Shown here piece after piece: positions 55,102-63,612 of a stretch of 64,000 nucleotides of DNA (the stretch's first letter is position 1; each line of letters opens with the position of its first letter). The DNA is from Komagataeibacter nataicola. Its GTDB lineage: Bacteria; Pseudomonadota; Alphaproteobacteria; Acetobacterales; Acetobacteraceae. The stretch lies in assembly GCF_003207795.1 (NCBI RefSeq), contig NZ_NIRT01000001.1, forward strand, positions 124,001-188,000, written 5' to 3'. The translations under genes were made by a program, and so were the position numbers. Below the pieces are notes generated by a model that was not told where the DNA came from, made no database searches, and saw only the letters and a list, made by a program, of their open reading frames with translations.

Positions 55102-56706
55102 ATGAAATTCCGTAATGGCCTGCTGATCGGTTGCGCCTTTCTTGCAGGGATCGTGGCGGCCCCGCAGATTGCCCACTATTCAGCCAGCAGGTGGAGCGGC
55201 TTCGCCCCCATGGCCCATGCGGCGGATGCAGTCTCCAAGGATGACAATTCCCCTCAGGAAATCGAACAGCTCATGTTCTTGTTCGGTTACGTGCTGGAGA
55301 AGGTGAAGGCCAATTACGTCGAGCCGGTCTCGACGCGCGACCTCATCACCAACGCGCTCAACGGCATGCTGAGCGGGCTGGACCCGCATTCCTCCTACAT
55401 GACCGAGAAGCAGTTCTCCGACCTGCAGGTCCAGACCAAGGGCTCCTTTGGCGGCCTCGGCCTTGAAGTGCAGGGCGAGGACGGGCACGTGCGCGTGGTC
55501 TCCCCCATTGATGACACCCCTGCCGCCCGCGCGGGCATCAAGCCCGGTGACTTCATCGTGGCGATCGATGGCAAGAACATCGATGGCCAGCCGCTCGATC
55601 AGGTCGTGACCCGCATGCGCGGCAAGCCCGATACGCGCATCACCCTGACCCTGATCCGTGAAAAGACGCCCAAACCCGTCATCGTCACCCTCACGCGCGC
55701 CATCATTCCGCTGCAGGTCATCAAGTCCGCGCTGTATGACAATGTCGGTTACATCCGAATCGCGCAGTTCAATGAGGAAACCCAGTCCGGCCTGATGGCG
55801 GCCTATAAAAAGCTGCAGGCCCAGACCCATAACAGGATGGCGGGCCTTATCATCGACCTGCGTTCCGACCCCGGCGGGCTGCTGACACAGGCGATCGATG
55901 TGGGCTCCGACTTCATCCGCAGTGGCGAGATCGTGTCCACCCGCGCCCGTCATGCGCAGGACAGCCAGCGCTGGGATGCACACAATGCCGACATTACCGG
56001 CGGCCTGCCCATCGTGGTGCTGATCAATGGCGGCTCGGCCTCGGCCAGTGAAATCGTGGCCGGTGCGCTGCAGGATCACCAGCGCGCCGTGCTGCTTGGC
56101 GAAAAGACCTTTGGCAAGGGCTCGGTGCAGACCATCCTGCCCATTCCTGGCGAGGGCGCGATCCGCCTGACCACGGCGCGCTACTACACGCCATCTGGCC
56201 GTTCCATCCAGGGGCTGGGCATCATCCCCGACATTCCCGTGCGCGAGGCGCATGATGATAGCGGCTACAGCATTCACGAAGCCGATCTTGCGCATATCAT
56301 CAAGAACCGGGGCGGCAACACGGCCCAGGCGCCCACGCGCACCGATCTGCCCGCCATAGCCAAGACCATCCCGGCCCAGCCGCCTGCCAACTGGCCCGAA
56401 TTTGACCCGACCAAGCCCTCGACTGACTTCCAGCTTCAGGAAGGGCTGCGGGTCGTGCGCTCCATGGCCGGGCTGCCCGTGCCGCCCGAGCCACCCGTAA
56501 CCCGTGCCGACAAGGCGCCCGCCACCGCGCCTGCCGCTGCCACCCAAAAGGCCGCGCCGCCTGCTGCCACAACACCTGCGGCCCCCGCGACCACGCCGGA
56601 TGCAGCGCCGCCCGCAACCCCTGCCCCTCCGCCCGCACCGGCGGAAAAGCAGGCCCCTGCGGCCCCGGCCACGCCTGCGGTTCCCGCAGAACCAGCTCAC
56701 CCCTGA
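55102..56706 (+). CDS. ctpA: C-terminal processing protease (S41)
   Basis: A 534-residue periplasmic or membrane-anchored serine protease. An N-terminal hydrophobic segment (GLLIGCAFLAGIVAAPQIA) precedes a PDZ domain (about 90-170: GGLGLEVQGEDGHVRVVSPI, GDFIVAIDGKNIDGQPL). The catalytic Ser in INGGSASASEIVAGAL and Lys in LLGEKTFGKGSVQTI form the S41 dyad. The last 80 residues are a proline/alanine-rich disordered tail. The ATG at 55102 has AGGAGA 10 nt upstream. The envC-like, ctpA, rppH order is common in alphaproteobacteria. Confidence 0.95.
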   Translation: MKFRNGLLIGCAFLAGIVAAPQIAHYSASRWSGFAPMAHAADAVSKDDNSPQEIEQLMFLFGYVLEKVKANYVEPVSTRDLITNALNGMLSGLDPHSSYMTEKQFSDLQVQTKGSFGGLGLEVQGEDGHVRVVSPIDDTPAARAGIKPGDFIVAIDGKNIDGQPLDQVVTRMRGKPDTRITLTLIREKTPKPVIVTLTRAIIPLQVIKSALYDNVGYIRIAQFNEETQSGLMAAYKKLQAQTHNRMAGLIIDLRSDPGGLLTQAIDVGSDFIRSGEIVSTRARHAQDSQRWDAHNADITGGLPIVVLINGGSASASEIVAGALQDHQRAVLLGEKTFGKGSVQTILPIPGEGAIRLTTARYYTPSGRSIQGLGIIPDIPVREAHDDSGYSIHEADLAHIIKNRGGNTAQAPTRTDLPAIAKTIPAQPPANWPEFDPTKPSTDFQLQEGLRVVRSMAGLPVPPEPPVTRADKAPATAPAAATQKAAPPAATTPAAPATTPDAAPPATPAPPPAPAEKQAPAAPATPAVPAEPAHP

Positions 56707-56728
56707 TCGTGCCGGAAGGCCAGCCTTC

Positions 56729-57232
56729 ATGACCAGTCAGACCACCCTGCCTTACCGCCCCAATGTGGGTGCGCTCGTGTTCAACCGGCATGGGCAGGTG
56801 CTTGTCGCCCGCCGTACCGACATGCCCGGCGCAGGCGGCCCGCCGGATGAAGGCGTGTGGCAATGCCCGCAGGGCGGCATTGATGAGGGCGAAACCCCGC
56901 AGGTTGCCGTATTGCGCGAACTGCATGAGGAAATCGGCACCAATGCCGCCGAAATCCTGGCCGCCTACCCCGAATGGCTCAGCTACGACCTGCCCGCTCA
57001 CCTGATTGGCAAGGCGCTCGGCGGCCGCTACCGGGGGCAGACACAGCAATGGTTCGCCCTGCGCTTTACCGGGCAGGATGCCGACATACGGCTTGATGCC
57101 CACCAGCCCGCCGAATTCGATTTATGGAAATGGGTGACGCTCAAGCAGTTGCCCCACCTCAATGTTGGCATAAAAAAAGATATTTATGCCCGGCTAGCCG
57201 CTTATTTCGCGCCTTACGCCATTGCCAGCTGA
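56729..57232 (+). CDS. rppH: RNA pyrophosphohydrolase RppH (Nudix)
   Basis: A 167-residue Nudix enzyme that removes pyrophosphate from mRNA 5' ends and so starts decay. The Nudix box GGIDEGETPQVAVLRELHEEIG (49-70, read in two pieces) is intact, preceded by WQCPQ. YPEWLSYDLP and RYRGQTQQWFALRF are RppH-specific blocks. The ATG at 56729 has GGAAGG upstream. The last 19 nt overlap the end of a convergent second Nudix gene. Confidence 0.93.
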   Translation: MTSQTTLPYRPNVGALVFNRHGQVLVARRTDMPGAGGPPDEGVWQCPQGGIDEGETPQVAVLRELHEEIGTNAAEILAAYPEWLSYDLPAHLIGKALGGRYRGQTQQWFALRFTGQDADIRLDAHQPAEFDLWKWVTLKQLPHLNVGIKKDIYARLAAYFAPYAIAS

Positions 57233-57633
57233 GGCATGAGGCCCGCCCGGGCCAGGGCGGTCCACGTTTTGCCACTCAGCAGCGGGGCAAGGCAAAGGCC
57301 TGCGGCATCGGTAGCCGTAATCCAGCGCAGTTCGGCAATTTCAGCAGCAATAGCAGGCTTGCCTTCAAGCCGGCCGGTCCAGATGCGGGCCTGCACGGCA
57401 TAACCCGGCTCATTGGCGGCAGGCGCTGAAAAATCGCCTGCCAGTTCCGCCCCCAATGTCAGGGCGCAGCCCAGTTCCTCATCGATTTCACGCACTAACG
57501 CCTGCTCCGGGCTTTCGTCTGCCTCGGGCTTGCCGCCGGGCAGCATGAAGGCCGTGGTGCCGCGCTTGCGCACGACCAGCAGGCGCTCGTGCTCGATAAC
57601 TGCCGCACAGACAACCCGGATTATGCCTGTCAT
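57214..57633 (-). CDS. Nudix hydrolase, MutT-like
   Basis: A 139-residue Nudix protein. The box at 33-55 reads GGKPEADESPEQALVREIDEELG (read in two pieces), with all catalytic glutamates. IEHERLLVVRKRGTTAFMLP precedes it. The substrate is unknown; 8-oxo-dGTP or a nucleotide sugar are typical. It is convergent with rppH and overlaps it by 19 nt at the 3' ends, so two Nudix genes share terminal sequence. Copy E of the repeat lies just upstream of its start. Confidence 0.88.
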   Translation of the reverse strand: MTGIIRVVCAAVIEHERLLVVRKRGTTAFMLPGGKPEADESPEQALVREIDEELGCALTLGAELAGDFSAPAANEPGYAVQARIWTGRLEGKPAIAAEIAELRWITATDAAGLCLAPLLSGKTWTALARAGLMPQLAMA

Positions 57634-57658
57634 GGTTCTTCTCCTGCTTTAAACTGAC

Positions 57659-57742
57659 AAAAATTTCTGGGTGCTGCCTTTTTTTTAAAAAGGCAGCGTT
57701 TTTTCGAAGCTTTTTGCAAAAAGCTTCACCAAAAACTTTTAT
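57659..57742 (-). repeat. Intergenic palindromic element, copy E (reverse orientation)
   Basis: An 84-bp copy between the MutT-like gene and the end of the efflux permease gene. The order of hairpins is reversed relative to B-D: CTGCCTTTTT/AAAAAGGCAG first, then GAAGCTTTTT/AAAAAGCTTC, ending in ACCAAAAACTTTTAT. Read on the minus strand it follows the permease gene in the same orientation that copies B and C follow theirs. Confidence 0.85.
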
Positions 57743-57745
57743 ATG

Positions 57746-59321
57746 TTACTTGTCCCCGCCCTTGAGCGGCGACATGAGAAAGCAGAATGGCACAACCAGC
57801 ATGCACCCGATACCGAGGATCATGAAGACCTCGTTATAGGCAAGGATCGCGACCTGGCGCTGGAATTCCTTGTACAGCCGCCCCATCGCCACGTTATTGA
57901 GCGCGCCCTGCGCGTAGCCACGCGCCACGGCAACCGCCCGGCTCTGGGCCAGGTATTCGTTGAAGGGCTGATGGTAGGGCGTCATCCAGTGCACCATCTG
58001 GTTCTGGTGCGCCTGGCGCAGTTCCGTCACCATGGCTGTAGCCCCTGAAATGCTGAGCGAACCCAGCACGTTACGCGCCATGCTGAACAGCGCCGAGCCA
58101 TCGGCATTCAGGCTGCGGGGCAAGGTGGCGTAGGTAATGGTCGAGATCGGCACGAACAGGAAGGCCATCGTGCCCGTCTGACTCATGCGGAACATGACCA
58201 GATGGCGGAAATCAAGATCAGGCACGAGCTGCGCCGACCAGATCATGGATACGCCCATCAGGAAAAAGCCCAGCGCGATGATGTAGCGCAGTTGCACATA
58301 CTTCATTGCAATGCCCACCAGCGGGATGAGCACGATCACCACAATGCCACCGGGCGAGAGAATCAGCCCCGACAGTGTTGCGGTATAGCCCATGATCTGC
58401 TGCGAGAACTGCGGCACGATAATCGCGGATGAATAAAGCAGCGCGCCCACCGCCCCCATCAGCCCGGTGCCCACGGCGAAGTTGCGGTCCTTGAACACCC
58501 GCAGGTCCACCGCCGGGTTCTTGGCCCGCAACAGCCAGATGATGGCGCCCCCTATGCCGAGGAAAGCCAGGATGGCCATGGTGACGATAATGCGCGAGCC
58601 GAACCAGTCCTCATCCTCGCCACGGTCAACCGCTACTTCAAGGCAGCCAAAGCCGATGGTAATCAGCCCGATGCCCACGAAGTCGAGCGGCGCGTTCTGC
58701 TTGCGCGCCCATGGCGGGTCATCGACCATGATCGAGACCGCGATGGTGGCCAGAATGCCCACCGGCACGTTGATGAAGAACACCCACCGCCACGAATAGT
58801 TATCCGTAATCCACCCGCCCAGCGACGGGCCGAGCACGGGGGCCACCACGGTGGCGATCGCCGTCAGGCCAAAGGCCGCCGCGCGCTTGTCGGGCGGAAA
58901 GGTGTCCAGAATGATGGATTGCTGGTTGGGCTGGAGCCCACCGCCAAAAAAGCCCTGCATCAGCCGGAAAAAGATCAGCTCGGGCAGGCTCGTCGCAATG
59001 CCGCACAGGAACGACGAGAGCGAGAACATGGCAATGCAGATCAGGAAAATAGCGCTTGCGCCCGAACAGCTTGCCCAGCCAGCCCGATATGGTGAGCACG
59101 ATGCCATTGGCCACCAGATAGGAGGTGAGCGTCCAGGTCGCGTCATCATAGGTCGAGGACAGGCTGCCCGCGATATGCGGCAGCGCCACGTTGACGATGG
59201 TGGTATCGAGAATTTCCATGAAGGCGGCCACCGTCACAACCACGGCGATCAGCCATGGGTTGTGCTTCGGTTTCCAGCCCGCGCCATCCGCCGGGGCCGC
59301 AGGCGCTGCCTGCGCGCTCAT
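57746..59321 (-). pseudogene. DHA2-family multidrug efflux permease (EmrB-like), frameshifted
   Basis: The gene starts at 59321 with a normal EmrB N-terminus (VVTVAAFMEILDTTIVNVAL, TWTLTSYLVANGIVLTISGW, GKLFGRKRYF). The reading frame then shifts: after RKRYF the product reads PDLHCHVL, while the continuation LICIAMFSLSSFLCGIATSL is in another frame and runs to the stop at 57746. A single extra base in the T4 run (A4 on the plus strand, 59046-59049) explains it. Restored, the protein would have about 525 residues and 14 helices, the normal size. Either the gene is inactive or this is a homopolymer sequencing error. Its ATG overlaps emrA by 4 nt. Confidence 0.85.
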
Positions 59322-60406
59322 TCCGTATGGACCGTAGGCTCAACCGACAGCCCGATGGAAAGCGGCAGGTCGGCGCGCAGCCCCTCGTCAATCAGGATCT
59401 TGACCGGCACGCGCTGCACGATCTTCACGTAGTTGCCGGTGGCATTCTCGGGCGGGAAGGCGCTGAAGGTCGCCCCGGTGCCAAGCTGCAGCGAGTCAAC
59501 ATGACCCCTGAGCTTCAGGAACGGGTAGGCATCAATCGCGATATCCACCTTCTGGCCCGGGCGCATGTGGGTGAGCTGCGTTTCCTTGTAGTTGGCCACG
59601 ACCCATACTTCCGGCTCCACCACGGACACGACCGTCTGGCCTGCCGTGACATAGGTGCCGCGCTCGATGTTGCGCTGCGAGATCCAGCCATCATGCGGGG
59701 CGCGGATGGTGGTCCATTCCACGTTCAGTTCCGCCTCGCGCAGCTTCGCCTCGGCCTGGTTCAGGGTGGCCTGCTGCTCGGTTACGCGGGCCTCGGTGCT
59801 GGCGATGTTGGGGATGACGGGCAGCGCAGTTTCAAGGTTGCCCTGCGCCTCGAGCACCTGCGCCCTGGCCGCGTTCAGCGCCGCCGTGGCGTAATCGATG
59901 TTCTGCTGCGATGTCGCCTCACGGGTTACGCCATGCTGGCGGCGGTAATCGGTCTCGGCCCTGAATTCCTGCGCCTGCGCCTGCTGCAACTGGCCCTGCG
60001 CCACCATGAGGTGACCGGGGAAGTTCTTTTTGGCCACTTCGCTCAGCAGGGTATAGTTCTGCACCTGCGCGCGCGCGATATCGACGGCGGCTGCCGCCTG
60101 GTCACGCTGGGCGCGCCAGTTGCGGTCATCGATACGGGCAATGACATCGCCCTGATGGACGAACTGGTTGTCATTGACCAGCAGTTCGGTCACGTAGCCG
60201 GACACATGGGGGGCCACCGCCACGGCGCGGCCTGCGGTGAAGGCGTCATCGGTTTCCACCTCGTTGCGGTGCAGGAACCAGTAGAGCGCACCCGCCACCA
60301 CCACCACCACGACAAGACCGATCAGGATCAGCTTGCGGCGCGGCGATACTTCCTTTTTCTGCTTGTCCTGTCCGTCTTCAGGTGCCTTGCCTTCGTCCGC
60401 GGCCAT
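59318..60406 (-). CDS. EmrA/HlyD-family periplasmic adaptor of multidrug efflux
   Basis: A 362-residue membrane-fusion protein. A cytoplasmic charged N-terminus is followed by one membrane helix (LILIGLVVVVVVAGALYWFL), the first biotinyl-lipoyl half (VAVAPHVSGYVTELLVNDNQ), a coiled-coil hairpin, and the second half (IRAPHDGWISQRNIERGTYV), then the barrel domain (VDIAIDAYPFLKLRGHVDSL). It links an inner-membrane DHA2 pump to the outer membrane. The partner permease overlaps by ATGA but is frameshifted. A TetR-style palindrome lies 54 bp upstream. Confidence 0.92.
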   Translation of the reverse strand: MAADEGKAPEDGQDKQKKEVSPRRKLILIGLVVVVVVAGALYWFLHRNEVETDDAFTAGRAVAVAPHVSGYVTELLVNDNQFVHQGDVIARIDDRNWRAQRDQAAAAVDIARAQVQNYTLLSEVAKKNFPGHLMVAQGQLQQAQAQEFRAETDYRRQHGVTREATSQQNIDYATAALNAARAQVLEAQGNLETALPVIPNIASTEARVTEQQATLNQAEAKLREAELNVEWTTIRAPHDGWISQRNIERGTYVTAGQTVVSVVEPEVWVVANYKETQLTHMRPGQKVDIAIDAYPFLKLRGHVDSLQLGTGATFSAFPPENATGNYVKIVQRVPVKILIDEGLRADLPLSIGLSVEPTVHTE

Positions 60407-60459
60407 CTGCTTCCCTCATCATCACTTGATTGCAGCCCCTGATCCTGTCATCGCACGTA

Positions 60460-60480
60460 TTGACCGAACGGGTCGGTCAA
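60460..60480. promoter_or_regulatory. Perfect palindrome upstream of the efflux operon (TetR-type operator candidate)
   Basis: TTGACCGA-acggg-TCGGTCAA, perfect 8-bp arms with a 5-bp spacer, lies 54 bp upstream of the emrA-like start. Sites of this form are typical of TetR-family repressors that control efflux pumps. No regulator gene is adjacent; the next upstream gene is an ABC exporter. Confidence 0.65.
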
Positions 60481-60547
60481 TCCATTGCACGAAGCTTGCC
60501 ACACTTCAACCGCCAACCCCGGTTCAGATGCACATTCACCCGTGCCG

Positions 60548-62380
60548 TCAGAGCGTGAAGGCCTGATTGCGCACCATGCGGGCATACAGGCCATCGTGTT
60601 CCATCAGCGCATCATGCGTGCCGCATTCAACCGCCTGCCCGTGCGCGATCACCACCACCAGATCCGCCGAGCGCACGGTGGAAAGCCTGTGCGCCACCAC
60701 AATGGTCGTGCGCCCGTGGCGCAGGTGGGTCAGGGCCTGCTGCACGATGGCCTCGCTCTCGCTATCAAGCGCGCTTGTCGCCTCATCAAGCAGCAGCACG
60801 CGCGGGTTGCGCAGCAGGGCGCGGGCCAGCGCCACGCGCTGCCGCTGGCCGCCCGAAAGGCGCTGCCCGCCGGGGCCGACCACCGTGGCATAGCCCTGCG
60901 GCAGGGCCTGAATGAACGTATCGGCCGCAGCGGCCCGGGCGGCTTCATGCACCTGCGCGTCAGTAGCCTGCGGGTTGCCCATGCGGATGTTGTCGATCAC
61001 CGGCAGGTCGAACAAAAGCGTGTCCTGGCTGACATAGGCGATCGCATCGCGCAGTTCGGCCAGGATCAGGCGGCGCAGGTCCACGCCATCAAGCGTGATG
61101 CGCCCGCCGGTGACATCATGCAGGCGCGGAATGAGCGAAAGCGCTGTGGACTTGCCCGCCCCCGATGGGCCTACAAGGGCCACGGTCAGGCCGGGAGCGG
61201 CCGCAAAATCCAGCCCGTTCAGGCCCATGCGTCCATCGGGGTAGCGAAAGGCCACCTGCTCGAAGCGCAGGTCACCGCCCCCTGCGGGCAGCCCGATGGC
61301 ATCGGGCGCCTGCGCCACGGCTACGGGCTCATCAATCACATCGAATACACGCTGCAGGCCGCCAAGCCCTTCCTGCAGGGCAATGTTGAGCGTGCCGAGT
61401 GAACGCAGCGGGCGGGCAGCGAGCAGCAGGGCGGCCACAAAGCCCGAAAAATCGCCCAGCGTGGCGCCCCCCTGCGTGGCCCGCCAGCCTGCAAAACCCA
61501 GCACGGCGGCCACGGCGATGCCACCAAGCACCTCAAGCATCGGGTCCACGCGCGCGCGCCCGCGCGCAATGCGCAGCAGGCGGTCATGCAGGGTGTCGAG
61601 CACGCGGGCGGCGCGGCCTTCCTCCTCGGCTTCAAGGCGATAGACGCGGATGGTGCGCGACTGGCCAAAACTTTCGGCCAGCATGGCGCTGGTCTCGCCA
61701 ATCTGTTCATGCACGCCGCCGGATTCGCGCCGCAGCCGCCTGCCCAGACGGCGCACCGGCAGGGCGGCAATGGGGTAGAGCACGGCGGCAATCAGGCTGA
61801 GTTCCCAGTCCATGTAGAGCATGGAGGCAATCAGCCCCACCACGCTCACCGCATCGCCCAGCGAATTGGTGGCCCGGATCATGGCCTCGCGAATCGAGAC
61901 GGCATCCGTGGTGAAGCGCGCTGCGATCTGGGCGGGGGCCTCGGTTTCGATGCGCGAGATGTCGGCATTGACCAGATGGTGGAACATGCGCCCCTGCAGG
62001 CCCCGGATGACCAGCAGCACCAGCGACTGCACCGCAATCGACTGCCCGTACTGCGAGATGGCCTTGGCCACCGTAATCACCACCACCAGAACGGGCACCT
62101 GGTACAGGATGCGCGGATCATGATCGGCAAACATGTCGAGCGCGCGCTGGATCACCAGCGGGTAGAGCGCGCTGAATATGGCCATGAGCGCCGTCAGCAC
62201 CATGACGGTCATGATACGCAGCTTGTGGTGGGCCAGTTCATCGCGCCACAGCCGCCGCATGAGGCGACGTGACGACGCCTGTGCATCAGGCGCCGCCGCA
62301 CGATCCGGCGCGGTCATTTTGATTGCGTTCATCAATCGGCCTATAGCCGCAAGCCCGCGTAAAACAAAGCGCTGCGACAT
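60548..62380 (-). CDS. MsbA-like ABC exporter (permease-ATPase half transporter)
   Basis: A 610-residue half transporter. About 35 residues precede six membrane helices (residues 55-330; IMTVMVLTALMAIFSALYPL, SVVGLIASMLYMDWELSLIA). The ATPase domain has Walker A VGPSGAGKSTALSLI, Q-loop YVSQDTLLF, signature RLSGGQRQRVALARALL, Walker B VLLLDEATSALDSESE and the H-loop VVAHRLSTV. This layout fits lipid A/phospholipid flippases of the MsbA type, but similar drug exporters exist. The start is uncertain: ATG at 62380, or 62332 or 62317 closer to the conserved part. It lies 12 nt after the CCA-enzyme gene. Confidence 0.9.
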   Translation of the reverse strand: MSQRFVLRGLAAIGRLMNAIKMTAPDRAAAPDAQASSRRLMRRLWRDELAHHKLRIMTVMVLTALMAIFSALYPLVIQRALDMFADHDPRILYQVPVLVVVITVAKAISQYGQSIAVQSLVLLVIRGLQGRMFHHLVNADISRIETEAPAQIAARFTTDAVSIREAMIRATNSLGDAVSVVGLIASMLYMDWELSLIAAVLYPIAALPVRRLGRRLRRESGGVHEQIGETSAMLAESFGQSRTIRVYRLEAEEEGRAARVLDTLHDRLLRIARGRARVDPMLEVLGGIAVAAVLGFAGWRATQGGATLGDFSGFVAALLLAARPLRSLGTLNIALQEGLGGLQRVFDVIDEPVAVAQAPDAIGLPAGGGDLRFEQVAFRYPDGRMGLNGLDFAAAPGLTVALVGPSGAGKSTALSLIPRLHDVTGGRITLDGVDLRRLILAELRDAIAYVSQDTLLFDLPVIDNIRMGNPQATDAQVHEAARAAAADTFIQALPQGYATVVGPGGQRLSGGQRQRVALARALLRNPRVLLLDEATSALDSESEAIVQQALTHLRHGRTTIVVAHRLSTVRSADLVVVIAHGQAVECGTHDALMEHDGLYARMVRNQAFTL

Positions 62381-62391
62381 GCGGTTACAAA

Positions 62392-63612
62392 TTATGTCGC
62401 GCGGGCGGCACCTTCAGCCAGCACGGCGCGCAGGCGCGCAACACACGCGGCATGGTCCGGCGCGCAGCCCTCCTGCAGCCACCAGCGCCGCACCTGCCCC
62501 AGCACCTGCCCCACCACGGCACCGGGCGGGCAGCCAGCCCCCATCACATCCCCACCGTTAAGGGGAAAAACCGGCGGCTGCGTATGCGCAAGCTGGCGGC
62601 GCAGGGCGTCCCACCCGGCATCAGGCTGCCCCAGCGCGTCGGCCTGCCGCAGCCACGTCCGCCAGATCAGGTCACGCGCGGCATGGTCGGCCAGCAGGCG
62701 CAGCATGGCCGCCCCGCCAAGACCGGGAGAGGGCACCGGCCCGCCGCGCGCACGGGCCAGCGCGCCCCCCTCCGCGCGGGAGAGCTTCAGCCGCCGCGCA
62801 ACCTCACGTTCATCGCCCGCCACCAGCGCGGCCAGCCGCAGCACCGGCTCATCCGGCGCGCCGCAGGCCAGCAGGCGTCCGAGGCGGGGAATGGCGCAGC
62901 CTTCGGGCAGGACATGGGCCAGCACGCCGCAGGCCTGCATCTGCACCAGGGTGCGCACCACCTCGGGGCCTGTCAGGATACGCCGCAGTTCCGACCAGAT
63001 CCGCTCGACCGAGAGGCGGTCGATCAGGGCGGCAAGAGCCGTCATGGCGTCGATCGCCTGCGCGTCCGGCTGACCGCGGCCATAACGGGCCTGAAAGCGG
63101 AAGAAGCGCAGGATCCGCAGCGCATCCTCGGTAATGCGCAGGCGGGCATCGCCCACGAAACGCACCCTGCCCGCCGCCAGATCGGCCTGCCCGCCAAAAT
63201 AATCATGCACCACGCCCGCGCTGTCACATGACATGGCGTTGATGGTGAAGTCACGCCTTGCCGCATCCTCGCGCCAGTCCTGCGTCCAGGCCACGGTGGC
63301 GTGGCGGCCATCGGTTTCCTCATCGCGCCGCAGGGTCGTGATCTCGAAGGGGCGGCGGTCGATGACGGCGGTGACCGTGCCATGCGCAAGCCCGGTGGGC
63401 ACGACCTTTATGCCCGCCGCCTTCAGCATCGCCATCACCGCATCGGGGGGCGTGGGGCAGGCCAGGTCGATATCGGCGACCGCCTGCCCGCGCAGCAGGT
63501 CGCGCACCGCGCCGCCCACCAACCTTGCATCAGGGATGATGGCCCAGATCCGGCCAAGCTGTTCCAGCACATCGGGCATGCCCTGGGCCAGCGTGGCAAG
63601 CGGGCTGGTCAC
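62392..63612 (-). CDS. CCA tRNA nucleotidyltransferase / poly(A) polymerase family protein
   Basis: A 406-residue class II nucleotidyltransferase. The head domain has LVGGAVRDLLRGQAVADIDL with the catalytic DxD, then RRDFTINAMSCDSAG and VRFVGDARLRITEDALRILR, the neck motifs that select CTP and ATP. The helical body follows. It adds CCA to tRNA 3' ends or tails RNA; the two cannot be told apart by eye. The start is GTG at 63612, overlapping the DUF1285 stop as GTGA, just before the conserved region; the frame upstream of it lies within the DUF1285 gene. Confidence 0.9.
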   Translation of the reverse strand: MTSPLATLAQGMPDVLEQLGRIWAIIPDARLVGGAVRDLLRGQAVADIDLACPTPPDAVMAMLKAAGIKVVPTGLAHGTVTAVIDRRPFEITTLRRDEETDGRHATVAWTQDWREDAARRDFTINAMSCDSAGVVHDYFGGQADLAAGRVRFVGDARLRITEDALRILRFFRFQARYGRGQPDAQAIDAMTALAALIDRLSVERIWSELRRILTGPEVVRTLVQMQACGVLAHVLPEGCAIPRLGRLLACGAPDEPVLRLAALVAGDEREVARRLKLSRAEGGALARARGGPVPSPGLGGAAMLRLLADHAARDLIWRTWLRQADALGQPDAGWDALRRQLAHTQPPVFPLNGGDVMGAGCPPGAVVGQVLGQVRRWWLQEGCAPDHAACVARLRAVLAEGAARAT

